From NCBI RefSeq assembly GCF_900142375.1, contig NZ_FRAR01000012.1, positions 62,001 to 126,000 on the forward strand: a DNA stretch of 64,000 nt, given 5' to 3'. The stretch's first letter is position 1; every line of letters begins with the position of its first letter. The notes below the pieces were generated by a model. It was not told where the DNA came from, ran no database searches, and was given only the letters and a program-made list of their open reading frames with translations. A program made the position numbers and the translations under genes. Positions 54,754 through 62,752 of the stretch are shown in pieces. Origin of the DNA: Desulforamulus aeronauticus DSM 10349 (GTDB lineage: Bacteria > Bacillota > Desulfotomaculia > Desulfotomaculales > Desulfotomaculaceae).

Positions 54754-54786
54754 AAACCAGTGTCCGACAGTCGGCACTGGTTTTTT
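54754..54786 (+). terminator. intrinsic terminator of the efflux operon
   Basis: AAACCAGTG (54754-54762) pairs with CACTGGTTT (54775-54783) around a CCG/CGG inner stem; six T follow. Confidence 0.9.
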
Positions 54787-54810
54787 AAAGAGACTAAGCA
54801 GCCGCTAGCC

Positions 54811-54885
54811 TCTAAAGACCTGGCGCACCCTTAGATCATAACCTAATAGCAAATCGTAGCAAATCCGGTCAGGCTTAGCTCTTTT
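54811..54885. repeat. copy C of the degenerate dispersed intergenic repeat
   Basis: TCTAAAGACCTGGCGCACCC and CATAACCTAATAGC match copy A closely; the right part (GTCAGGCTTAGCTCTTTTGG) matches less well. Confidence 0.5.
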
Positions 54886-54969
54886 GGCTATTGTTGAAAA
54901 CCAACTTCAAATAGGTCAAAAGGTTAAGTTTGATCCTTTTTTAATAGTTAAATTAAATAGATAAACGTA

Positions 54970-54998
54970 TTGACCATAAAGCGGTAAAAACGTATAAT
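54970..54998 (+). promoter_or_regulatory. sigma-A promoter of padR-ftsW
   Basis: TTGACC (54970-54975), exactly 17 bases, TATAAT (54993-54998). Confidence 0.75.
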
Positions 54999-55054
54999 CA
55001 TACCTAGAATTACTATGCATTGCAAATCGATGTTATTAAGAGGTGAAAAGTTGC

Positions 55055-55396
55055 ATGAAAATCAATAAGGAATTGCTTAAAGGAAGTACCATCATTCTTA
55101 TTTTAAAATTACTTGAACGTAAACCGATGTATGGCTATGAAATGATTAAAGAGATTGAAAATGCTTCTGGAGGTGTGTTTGCTTTTAAAGAAGGAACACT
55201 TTACCCAATTCTGCATTCTTTAGAGTCGGATGAAATGGTGGAAGCGTACTGGTCAGATTCTACAGGAAACCGCCAAAGAAAATACTATCGGATAACCGAT
55301 AAAGGTCGTTTACAACTTGAAGAAAAATGTAAGGAGTGGGTTGTCTTTCGTTCAACGGTTGATAAAGTTCTTGAGGGGGCTATGATATGTCGATAG
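55055..55396 (+). CDS. PadR-family regulator
   Basis: 113-residue winged-helix protein. The N-terminal LLKGSTIILILKLLERKPMY with GYEMIKEIE, and GTLYPILHSLE followed by RKYYRITDKGRLQLEEK, are diagnostic of PadR. The start is ATG 55055, 9 bases after GAGGTG. Its stop overlaps the next gene by 10 bases. PadR proteins with a small C-terminus often repress their own operon together with a membrane protein carrying a HAAS/DUF1700-like domain, which is the arrangement here. Confidence 0.92.
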   Translation: MKINKELLKGSTIILILKLLERKPMYGYEMIKEIENASGGVFAFKEGTLYPILHSLESDEMVEAYWSDSTGNRQRKYYRITDKGRLQLEEKCKEWVVFRSTVDKVLEGAMICR

Positions 55397-56733
55397 AACG
55401 GAATCAGCAGGTACAGGAATATTTGAATCATGTTTGTTCACATATTAAATGGGTTGAGGTGCATGAACAAGTTAAGCAAGAACTGCTTTCCCATATCGAG
55501 GATCGTGTAGCAGAGTATTCTGCGGAGGGTATTTCTGAGCAAGAAGCAATAGAACTGGCTATCAATAGGATGGGAGACTCAGTTGTTTTAGGCAAACAGT
55601 TGCATAAAGCCCATAAACCTCCTACCAATTGGAAGTTACTATCGATCGTAGCCATTTTAGCGGGGATGGGGTTATGCACGCTATATTCAGTAGAGATGCA
55701 GGGTTTATTAACGAAGAAACTGTCGGTATCTATTTTTACAAACAGTGTCATTTACGTTTTTTTTGGCTTAGCAGTACTTTTAGGAATTACTTATTTTGAC
55801 TATAGAAAGCTAAAAAATTTTGGTTGGCAGCTGTTTTCCGGCACAATGTTTATTTGGCTTATGCTGCTTATGTCGCCTATGCTAGGTTCGACAACTAACG
55901 TAAAACCATATTTAAACTTGGGTTTTATAAACATTGACTATATTGGTGCTACTCCGTTTTTGTTAACCGTTGCCTTGGCCAGTATTTTTTTTAATAAAGA
56001 TTGGTCCAAGCCCAATTGGTTTGTCAGTACTATTTTTCTGTTAATCGTACCCAATATCTTTTATTTCATGAGCCCTTCTTTCACTGGGGTAATTATCTAT
56101 ACAGCGGTATTTCTAATTCTACTGTCACTAGCTGGAGTTAGCAAAAAACAGCTTACGGCCATAGCCATTCTACCAATGGGTTTCTCTATATTTTCTTTGG
56201 TTCAAGAGCCTTATCTATTGGACAGATTGCTTACGTTTATGAATCCTTATCATAACCCGCTGGGGAGTGGGTATATCTATATCCAATCAATTGAAGCCAT
56301 AAGATCTGCAGGGCTCTGGGGACAGGGATTTACCTTTTCGGGAAACCTGCCAGAATTCCACACAGACCTAATCTTTTCTTATATTGTATATACCTTTGGT
56401 TGGGTTGCCGGTGCGGTTGTGATCATTTTGGCCGTTGCCTTGACAGCCATCATGATAGATTTGGTTAAGCGGGTTAAAGATAAGTTTGGCAGATTGTTAG
56501 TTACTGGACTAACTAGTATTCTTGGATTACATTTTCTCTGGAATATTTTAATGGCCGTAGGACTTGCACCCATAAGTGGCATAAGTTTACCCTTCTTTAG
56601 CTACGGCGGCACCCAAACCGTTATTAACATGGCAATCATAGGCTTAGTCTTAAGTGTCTACAGACGAAAAAATGTACTAGTTAATCCAATCAAGATTCGT
56701 AAAACAAATGAGGAAGAACAGCTACTATTATGA
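55387..56733 (+). CDS. FtsW/RodA/SpoVE-family protein with N-terminal helical prefix domain
   Basis: 448-residue membrane protein. Residues 1-~75 form a soluble helical prefix (VQEYLNHVCSHIKWVEVHEQ; AIELAINRMGDSVVLGKQLH) resembling the HAAS/permease-prefix domain usually next to PadR. From ~80 there are about ten membrane helices with the SEDS blocks SAGLWGQGF and LPFFSYGGTQTVINMAIIGL. SEDS proteins polymerise peptidoglycan or flip its precursors. The usual catalytic Asp of the WEXQ/D loop cannot be placed with confidence by eye. A SEDS protein under PadR control would be an inducible wall-synthesis factor. Confidence 0.85.
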   Translation: MSIERNQQVQEYLNHVCSHIKWVEVHEQVKQELLSHIEDRVAEYSAEGISEQEAIELAINRMGDSVVLGKQLHKAHKPPTNWKLLSIVAILAGMGLCTLYSVEMQGLLTKKLSVSIFTNSVIYVFFGLAVLLGITYFDYRKLKNFGWQLFSGTMFIWLMLLMSPMLGSTTNVKPYLNLGFINIDYIGATPFLLTVALASIFFNKDWSKPNWFVSTIFLLIVPNIFYFMSPSFTGVIIYTAVFLILLSLAGVSKKQLTAIAILPMGFSIFSLVQEPYLLDRLLTFMNPYHNPLGSGYIYIQSIEAIRSAGLWGQGFTFSGNLPEFHTDLIFSYIVYTFGWVAGAVVIILAVALTAIMIDLVKRVKDKFGRLLVTGLTSILGLHFLWNILMAVGLAPISGISLPFFSYGGTQTVINMAIIGLVLSVYRRKNVLVNPIKIRKTNEEEQLLL

Positions 56734-56742
56734 CAAAGGTAA

Positions 56743-56796
56743 TTTCATAATTTCCCACAGTTCTTTGATAATTGTTCCGTAATCTGGACTTATAGT
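56743..56796 (+). promoter_or_regulatory. promoter region with motif shared with the efflux operon
   Basis: TTTCATAATTTCCCACAG (56743-56760) matches the motif at 49660. A weak -10 TATAGT lies at 56791-56796. Confidence 0.45.
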
Positions 56797-56838
56797 ATAA
56801 ACGTAGTTACAGTGAAAATAATTTAAGGAGGAATAAAA

Positions 56839-57813
56839 GTGAAGAACTGGAAAACCAAAGCCGTTTCAACAATCTTAGCCCTGGCAGTACTGGTACCGAC
56901 AACCGCTTTTGCTGCTGACGTGGTGAATGGTCAAGAGGTTAAAGGAACAAAAGGTTTTGCCCATCACCAACTTTTTAATCAAGAAAAACAACAGGAATTT
57001 AATGATAAGCTTTTGGAAATGGTTACTAAATACACACCAGACAGTTTAGAAGAATGGCAAAGTGCCCTGGCGACACAGGATCAGTTAAGGCAAGAGATGA
57101 AGGACAAGATGCCGCAAAGGCCCCAATTATCTGAAGAGGTGAAAGAAAAAGTAAAAGCAATTCAGGAGGACGTTAAAAACGGCAACCTGACCCGCGAACA
57201 AGCTCAGGAACAATTAAAGAGCCTTGGTATTGAAGGATTGAAAGGTAACTTCAAAGACCATCCCCAAATGTCCGATGAAGCAAAGGAAAAGGTGAAAGCC
57301 CTTCGTGAAGACCTTAAAAATGGTACCCTAACCCAGGAGCAAGCTCAGGAACAATTAAGGAGCCTTGGCATTGAAGGATTGAAAGGTAACTTCAAAGACC
57401 GTCCCCAAATGTCCGATGAAGCAAAAGAAAAGATGCAGGCTATTCGTGAAGACCTTAAAAATGGCACCCTAACCCAGGAGCAAGCCCAGGAACAACTTAA
57501 GGCCCTTGGTATTCAGAGACCTGTAGATAAAGATCGTCCCGAATTATCTGATGAAGTAAAACAAAAGCTCCAAACGATTCAGGAGGAAGTAAAAAACGGT
57601 AAATTGACCAAAGAACAGGCTCAAGAAGAAATGAAAAATCTTGGCCTGAAGTTCAGAGGCGATGCTACTAAAAATCACCCGATGGCCCAGTTCCAAGAAG
57701 CAGTAAAAGCTAATGACGAAGCTAAAATGAAAGAATTATTGCCCCAGATGTTAGAACAAGTGAAGGAAAAAAACCAAGAGTTATCTAATAAATTAGCAGA
57801 GTCTAATTCCTAA
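56839..57813 (+). CDS. secreted protein with four ~46-residue charged repeats
   Basis: 324 residues. A signal peptide ends near TTAFAAD (about residue 26). Residues ~97-270 hold four copies of a unit of about 46 residues with the core SDEAKEKVKAIREDLKNGTL followed by TQEQAQEQLKSLGI; the second and third copies are nearly identical at the DNA level too. The NGxLTxEQA element resembles the SHOCT/DUF2680-like helix-turn-helix hairpins. The protein is helical, Glu/Lys/Gln-rich and has no catalytic motif. AAGGAGG precedes the ATG. It may be an envelope stress or chaperone-like protein; unknown. Confidence 0.8.
   Translation: MKNWKTKAVSTILALAVLVPTTAFAADVVNGQEVKGTKGFAHHQLFNQEKQQEFNDKLLEMVTKYTPDSLEEWQSALATQDQLRQEMKDKMPQRPQLSEEVKEKVKAIQEDVKNGNLTREQAQEQLKSLGIEGLKGNFKDHPQMSDEAKEKVKALREDLKNGTLTQEQAQEQLRSLGIEGLKGNFKDRPQMSDEAKEKMQAIREDLKNGTLTQEQAQEQLKALGIQRPVDKDRPELSDEVKQKLQTIQEEVKNGKLTKEQAQEEMKNLGLKFRGDATKNHPMAQFQEAVKANDEAKMKELLPQMLEQVKEKNQELSNKLAESNS
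57124..57660 (+). repeat. in-gene tandem repeats, four units of about 135-141 bases
   Basis: Units begin at the codons for LSEEVKEK, MSDEAKEK, MSDEAKEK and LSDEVKQK. The two central units share long identical runs, for example the codons for NFKD, PQMSDEAKEK and LTQEQAQEQL, which points to recent unit duplication or gene conversion. Confidence 0.85.
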
Positions 57814-57819
57814 CATAAA

Positions 57820-57853
57820 CCAGACTCCCTCCCACAAAGGGGGTCTGGATTTT
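57820..57853 (+). terminator. intrinsic terminator of the repeat protein gene
   Basis: CCAGACTCCCT (57820-57830) pairs with AGGGGGTCTGG (57838-57848), one T-G pair, then ATTTT. Confidence 0.8.
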
Positions 57854-57908
57854 CAGCATCTTGGAAAGTATCAACTTGTCAATGTGCAATAAGGGAAAAC
57901 TAAGGCTG

Positions 57909-57968
57909 ACACCAAAGACTCTTGGGTACTTTAGGGTATAGCGTCAGCTAAGCTTTTCTAACTTCAGA
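57909..57968. repeat. copy D of the degenerate dispersed intergenic repeat
   Basis: CACCAAAGACTCTTGGGTAC, TAGGGTATAGCG, and TCAGCTAAGCTTTTCTAACTT align by eye with copy A. Confidence 0.45.
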
Positions 57969-58018
57969 AAGTAACGTATCGGTTTTCAAGTCATAACATC
58001 TGGTAAGGGGGGATAAGC

Positions 58019-58690
58019 TTGTTTCGTATTTTTTTGGTTGAAGATGAGCTTAACCTTAATCAAATTTTAACGTCCTATTTGCAAAAGGAAGAGTGGGATG
58101 TAAAATCCTTTTGCGACGGCAAAGCTGCCCTGCAGGCTATTGATGAACGACCCCATCTCTGGATTTTAGATATTATGCTCCCGGATATAGATGGCTATCA
58201 ATTGCTACGGCGCATTAAAGAGGTATCCCCGGAGGTACCGATAATCTTTATATCTGCCCGAGATGCTGATATCGACCGAATTATGGGATTGGAAATGGGA
58301 AGTGATGATTATTTGGCTAAACCGTTTCTCCCTAGAGAGCTAGTCATTCGTGCCCAGAGAGTGCTGGAAAGGGTCTACGACAAGCCGTCAGGTGTTGAAA
58401 ACACCTTGCTGGATCTATTACCCTATATCTTGGATGAAGGAAAGAGAGAAATTCGAAAAGAGCTGGCTGTTATTGAATTAACCTCAAAGGAATACGATCT
58501 AGCCTTTATCTTTGCCAAACATAAGGGGCAAGCCCTTTCCAGAGATCAGATTATTACTTGGGTTTGGGGAGATGACTATGTCGGTACAGACCGCTCTGTA
58601 GATGACTTGGTCAGACGGTTACGAAAAAAGTTGCCGGAGTTACGCATTGAAACTATTTATGGTTATGGCTACAGGATGTTAACGAAATGA
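58019..58690 (+). CDS. OmpR-family response regulator
   Basis: 223-residue regulator. The receiver domain has the acidic pair EDE at 8-10, phospho-acceptor Asp51 (LDIMLPDIDG) and Lys101 (LAKPF). The C-terminal winged helix (~130-223) ends RRLRKKLPELRIETIYGYGY, typical of OmpR/PhoB. Start TTG 58019 after GGGGGGA. Overlaps the kinase gene by 4 bases. OmpR-type regulators bind direct repeats; the TTTCA-AATTTCCCA motif at 49660 and 56743 is a candidate target; inference. Confidence 0.95.
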   Translation: MFRIFLVEDELNLNQILTSYLQKEEWDVKSFCDGKAALQAIDERPHLWILDIMLPDIDGYQLLRRIKEVSPEVPIIFISARDADIDRIMGLEMGSDDYLAKPFLPRELVIRAQRVLERVYDKPSGVENTLLDLLPYILDEGKREIRKELAVIELTSKEYDLAFIFAKHKGQALSRDQIITWVWGDDYVGTDRSVDDLVRRLRKKLPELRIETIYGYGYRMLTK

Positions 58691-59997
58691 AAAATTTATC
58701 ACTGACCGTAAAAATATGGCTGGGTATTTCTGCCGTTAGCTTGTTATTATATTTGGGCGTCATCGTAATTACGCCCCCTTTGGTGCGCAGTTTCTTTACT
58801 GACAACATGATGGAACCACCCCGTGAAAGACCTCTTAATCAGTTTGAAGAGCCTCTAAATTACCGGGGTTTTCATATACGCAGTTTTATTATGCTGGAAG
58901 ACGGCACCACCTTGCCCGCAGAGGCTCAGAAAGCTTTTCAGCCCTCTTTTTTGGAGGAAATAAAGAAAAACGCTGAGTACCAACAAAGGGTTAAAAAACT
59001 ATACGAAAGCAAGAATGGGCCAATTCCGATTCGTTATGTTATTTCCAGGGACGTAGCTTATGAACGTCCTCTGTACCAAATTATGTTTCTCAAAAAGCCA
59101 GAGGAAGATCGATTTGTCAAGGAATTATTGTTTAATTTTATGCTTTACGTTGGGCTTGCTCTGGTGGCTACGTGGTTTGTTTCTTTGCTGATTGTGCGCT
59201 ACCTCACTCGGCCTCTTACCGTTATGGAGCAGCACGTAAAGCGCATTGCCAATCGCGATTGGCATGAACCTTTGGATATCCAAAGAAATGATGAAATTGG
59301 GCAGTTAGCCAAATCCATTGATAGTATGCGCCAACAACTGATAAAGCAGGATGAAACCCAGCAATTGATGTTACAAAATATCTCCCATGAATTAAAAACA
59401 CCGGTCATGGTGATTCGCAGTTATGCCCAGGCTATGCAGGATGGGGTCTATCCCAAGGGAGACCTGAATGGGAGTATCGAGGTAATCGACGAAGAGGGAG
59501 AACGTCTGGAAAAGCTGATTAAACAATTGCTTTACTTAACACGCTTAGATTATCTGGCCACTAGAAATGCAACCCTTGTGGATGTTCAACTCGAACCGTT
59601 AATTGAGAAAATTGTCCAGCGACTAAGGTTGCAGCGGCCGGAAATAGCCTGTCAATTAGACTTGCAGCCGGTAATCGTTAAGGGTGATGAAGATACATTA
59701 CGGGTGATGATTGAAAATCTCTTAGAAAATCACCTTCGCTATGCAGTATCCACCTTAACCATAACCCTAAGTGCAAACAGTGGCAAAACGGAAGCTCTGC
59801 TGTATTTATGGAATGATGGTTCCCAGGTAGAACCTACCCTGGTAAATGAAATTTTCAAGCCCTTCCAGAAAGGACGAGAAGGTAAGTTTGGTTTGGGACT
59901 TGCCATTGTACAGCGAATTTTAAAGATATATGAAGGTCAAATTACTTTGACCAATGAACGAAATGGCGTAGCTACCACTGTTAGGATACCGTTGTAA
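58687..59997 (+). CDS. sensor histidine kinase
   Basis: 436-residue membrane kinase: helix at about 10-32, an extracytoplasmic sensor of ~110 residues with no recognisable fold, a second helix at about 148-170, HAMP, then the dimerisation helix with phospho-acceptor His234 (NISHELKTP). The ATPase domain has the N box (NLLENHLRYA), WNDGSQVEP and GKFGLGLAIVQRI. The extracellular sensor between two helices suggests an envelope signal. Coupled to the response regulator by ATGA overlap. A terminator follows at 60021. Confidence 0.94.
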   Translation: MKNLSLTVKIWLGISAVSLLLYLGVIVITPPLVRSFFTDNMMEPPRERPLNQFEEPLNYRGFHIRSFIMLEDGTTLPAEAQKAFQPSFLEEIKKNAEYQQRVKKLYESKNGPIPIRYVISRDVAYERPLYQIMFLKKPEEDRFVKELLFNFMLYVGLALVATWFVSLLIVRYLTRPLTVMEQHVKRIANRDWHEPLDIQRNDEIGQLAKSIDSMRQQLIKQDETQQLMLQNISHELKTPVMVIRSYAQAMQDGVYPKGDLNGSIEVIDEEGERLEKLIKQLLYLTRLDYLATRNATLVDVQLEPLIEKIVQRLRLQRPEIACQLDLQPVIVKGDEDTLRVMIENLLENHLRYAVSTLTITLSANSGKTEALLYLWNDGSQVEPTLVNEIFKPFQKGREGKFGLGLAIVQRILKIYEGQITLTNERNGVATTVRIPL

Positions 59998-60020
59998 TAA
60001 ACATAGAGTTGTAGAGACTT

Positions 60021-60055
60021 AGGGGGCACCCAATGCTTTGGGCTGCCCCTCTTTT
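60021..60055 (+). terminator. intrinsic terminator of the two-component operon
   Basis: AGGGGGCA-CCCAA pairs with TTGGG-C-TGCCCCT around a TGC loop, followed by CTTTT. Confidence 0.8.
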
Positions 60056-60172
60056 ATCGATGCCAAGTGCGGTTGTTGTTATAAAGGGGAATACACTGCA
60101 ATTATTTTATTTTAGAAGTAGAATTGGTATAATATAGATAAAAGTACTCTGGAAAGTAAGGAGATGAGTATC

Positions 60173-60760
60173 ATGGGCAATAGCGCTATTAAGAACGATA
60201 GGATATATACGTACGCTGACTATCTGAGTTGGCCGGAAACTGAACGTTTACAAATTATCGACGGAGTGGCGTATGCTCTGGCTCCACCTTCTACTGAACA
60301 CCAGGCAATAGTAGGTAGCATATTTGTTGAGTTTGCTAACTACCTCAAAGGTAAGGCGTGTAAAGTTTTTGTAGCCCCTTTTGGGGTGACCTTTGCAAAA
60401 GATGTAAAAAACGAAAAGAATATTCATGCTGTGGAACCTGATATCACAATCATTTGTGATAAATCCAAGATTACGGAAAGGGGCTGTAAAGGCAGCCCGG
60501 ATCTGATTGTAGAAGTTATTTCACCCTCTACGGCTAGTGTAGATGTTATTAAGAAACGCCAACTTTATGAGCACAATGGGGTTCTTGAATATTGGATAGT
60601 TGACCCCACGAATCAAATTCTTTCCAGATTTTATCTAAATGAAAACTTAACCGAATACAGACAAGTAGAGTACTTCACTAAGACTGACACAATAACTCCG
60701 GTCATTTTCCCCGACTTACAAATAAACCTAGTAGATATATTTTCAAATACAGAGGATTGA
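60173..60760 (+). CDS. Uma2-family (DUF820) putative endonuclease
   Basis: 195-residue protein of the Uma2 family, PD-(D/E)XK-like fold. The blocks YADYLSWPETERLQIIDGVAY, VEPDITIICDKSKI, GSPDLIVEVISPSTA and KKRQLYEHNGVLEYWIVDP are typical; the Asp of EPDI and the Glu of VEVIS with Lys of IKKR are the expected active-site residues. Nuclease activity is assumed from the fold; the biological role is obscure. I chose ATG 60173, 9 bases after AAGGAG. An extended -10 (TGGTATAAT, ending 60133) lies upstream. Confidence 0.85.
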   Translation: MGNSAIKNDRIYTYADYLSWPETERLQIIDGVAYALAPPSTEHQAIVGSIFVEFANYLKGKACKVFVAPFGVTFAKDVKNEKNIHAVEPDITIICDKSKITERGCKGSPDLIVEVISPSTASVDVIKKRQLYEHNGVLEYWIVDPTNQILSRFYLNENLTEYRQVEYFTKTDTITPVIFPDLQINLVDIFSNTED

Positions 60761-60829
60761 CAGACCAACAGACAACAGTGGAAATCATTAAGCAATGGCG
60801 AAAGATTTCTCGACAAAAGAAAAAACAAT

Positions 60830-60877
60830 AGTAAAAAGTATGCCCTTTGTGGTAAAGGAAAGCATACTTTTTACTAT
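60830..60877 (+). terminator. intrinsic terminator of the Uma2 gene
   Basis: A perfect 14-bp stem (60830-60843 with 60862-60875) with an inner CCTTT/AAAGG stem; the arm contains TTTTT. Confidence 0.75.
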
Positions 60878-60918
60878 TTAACGTATGCAAATTGCATCAA
60901 TCAGGGAGGTATCCACCA

Positions 60919-61779
60919 TTGGCTATTAAGATCGTCACAGACAGCACTTCCTATATGCCAGACCATTTACGAGATGAATATGAACTATCCGTTGTCTCCC
61001 TAGGAGTTACCATCGATTCAGAAACCTTCCGGGAAGAAGATATAGAAAATAGCAGTTTTTATGATAGGATGGCGAAGGCTAAGTCCATTCCTACCTCTTC
61101 CCAACCAACCCCTCAGGAATTTTACAACGTTTTTGAAAATCATATCAAGGATAACCATGCTGTTGTGGGTATTTTTCTATCCTCGGCTATGAGTGGTACC
61201 TATTCCACCGCCTGTATGGTCAAAAATATGCTGTTAGAAAAATATCCTTCTGCCAGGATAGAAATAGTGGATTCCCGATCAAATTGTTTGGAACTTGGTT
61301 TTGCCGTATTGGCAGCGGCCAGGGCCGCTAAGGCAGACAAATCGATGGAGGAAGTGCTGGCCCAAGCTCAATTTGTCATGAACCGCAGCCGGTTCCTATT
61401 TGTACCGGACACCCTGCAATATTTACAAAAGGGTGGCCGTATTGGGGGAGCAGCGGCACTTTTAGGTTCTCTGCTGCAAATACGCCCGATATTGACTGTC
61501 ATTGACGGGAAGACGGCCTTACTTAGTAAAGTGAGGAAGAAAGAAAGGGCTGTGCAAGAAATCAGCAAAATTTTTCTTTCAGACATAGAGCAGAGGGGGC
61601 TGGGAGAGGCCGCTATTCATCACATTAATTTCCCTCGGGAAGCCCAAAATCTCGCTCAGCAGTTGGCAGAAAAGACTGGCACAGTCTTACCAGTATATCC
61701 TATCGGTCCTGTTATTGGTTTACACGTAGGTCCAGGGACATTGGGAATTGTTTATTATACCCGTGAGAAAAGGGACTAG
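60919..61779 (+). CDS. DegV-family fatty acid-binding protein
   Basis: 286-residue DegV protein, a cytosolic fatty acid carrier that in Firmicutes can feed fatty acids to the FakA kinase. IVTDSTSYMPDHLRDEY, TSQPTPQEFYNVF, SSAMSGTYSTA and the ligand-pocket stretch FVPDTLQYLQKGGRIGGAAALLGSLL are all present; the C-terminal IGPVIGLHVGPGTLGIVYY is diagnostic. The start is TTG 60919, 8 bases after GGGAGG; the frame runs 9 codons upstream into the terminator region. No FakA gene is adjacent. Confidence 0.93.
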   Translation: MAIKIVTDSTSYMPDHLRDEYELSVVSLGVTIDSETFREEDIENSSFYDRMAKAKSIPTSSQPTPQEFYNVFENHIKDNHAVVGIFLSSAMSGTYSTACMVKNMLLEKYPSARIEIVDSRSNCLELGFAVLAAARAAKADKSMEEVLAQAQFVMNRSRFLFVPDTLQYLQKGGRIGGAAALLGSLLQIRPILTVIDGKTALLSKVRKKERAVQEISKIFLSDIEQRGLGEAAIHHINFPREAQNLAQQLAEKTGTVLPVYPIGPVIGLHVGPGTLGIVYYTREKRD

Positions 61780-61803
61780 CCTAAAATAACGGCCTAGTCC
61801 CTC
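61771..61803. terminator. shared terminator between convergent degV and ferredoxin genes
   Basis: AGGGACTAG pairs with CTAGTCCCT; the left arm contains the degV stop. A T-rich tail is present on the minus strand. Confidence 0.6.
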
Positions 61804-61841
61804 TTACGTACCACTTGCCTGTGGCTAATGGTGTAGAAAAC

Positions 61842-62537
61842 CTATTTCACGCTTCCCTCTACAGAAATAACCACTTCTCGCACGGGAACCTCTTTACCAG
61901 CCATTTCCAAGGCTTTTTTCAGAAGTACGGAAATACCACCACAGCAGGGTACTTCCATACGGCCTACCACAATGGTTTTAAGGTCGTTATGGGAAATAAT
62001 TTGCGCTAATTTTTCCACATACCCTTGGGTATTATCCAGCTTCGGACAAGCAATGGCAATGGCCCGGTTTTTCACCAGCTTTTCCTGAAAATCCCCATAG
62101 GCGGCCATTACACAATCAGCACAGAGGAGTAAATTTGCATCCTTAAAGTAAGGTGCCGCGGGATTTACCAGATGAAGTTGGATGGGCCACTGACGCAGCC
62201 GGGATGGTTGACTACCGTGGGCTACGGGAGCTTCTTCAACCCGCTCAATTACTCGGGTATGTGAAGAAGGGCAACCACAGGCTGATGTAGTTTCTGCCGG
62301 AGCTTTTAGTTTAATGTTAGCTCTTGTTGTGTCAAAGGACTCAGTTTCTTTTTCCACCAATTGAATGGCATCCATGGGACATTGGGGTAAGCACATGCCC
62401 AGGCCGTCGCAGTAGGACTCAGAAACCAGTGTTGCCTTACCATCTACTAATTGTAGTGCTCCCTGCATACAGGCACTGGTGCAAAGGCCGCAACCAATAC
62501 ATTTATCATGATCTATTTGAATAACTTTACGTTTCAT
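61842..62537 (-). CDS. two-cluster 4Fe-4S ferredoxin with cysteine-rich C-terminal domain
   Basis: 231-residue protein. The N-terminal ~65 residues are a 2[4Fe-4S] ferredoxin (CIGCGLCTSACMQG and CDGLGMCLPQCPMD). A linker containing ACGCPSS follows, then a C-terminal domain with further cysteines (LLCADCVMAAYGDF; AIACPKLDN; VPCCGGIS). Such proteins are frequent in strict anaerobes; the partner enzyme is unknown. The CCGG motif recalls heterodisulfide reductase-type ligands but is too short to claim. AAGGAGG is 7 bases before the ATG. It is monocistronic. Confidence 0.85.
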   Translation of the reverse strand: MKRKVIQIDHDKCIGCGLCTSACMQGALQLVDGKATLVSESYCDGLGMCLPQCPMDAIQLVEKETESFDTTRANIKLKAPAETTSACGCPSSHTRVIERVEEAPVAHGSQPSRLRQWPIQLHLVNPAAPYFKDANLLLCADCVMAAYGDFQEKLVKNRAIAIACPKLDNTQGYVEKLAQIISHNDLKTIVVGRMEVPCCGGISVLLKKALEMAGKEVPVREVVISVEGSVK

Positions 62538-62752
62538 TTAATAGCCTCCTTAAGAATACTTCTTTTATTTGATTCTTATTATAGAAAAAAAATCAGTAGA
62601 AAAGTGTTAGCTAGATCACTTTTGTAGCGTGAATTTTGTCTCACGGAGACATTTTTTTGATTGTTGTGCTTGGAGAATCGTTTCAGGTTATAATAATATC
62701 TCAGATAATTAAATTTTAATTCCATAAATGAAAAATAAAAAAGGAGTTTGTT

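Noticed and set aside
57124-57660. CRISPR-like periodicity
   Set aside because: The repeats are in frame, ~135-141 bases long and encode the repeated protein units; there are no short direct repeats with unique spacers here or elsewhere in the window.
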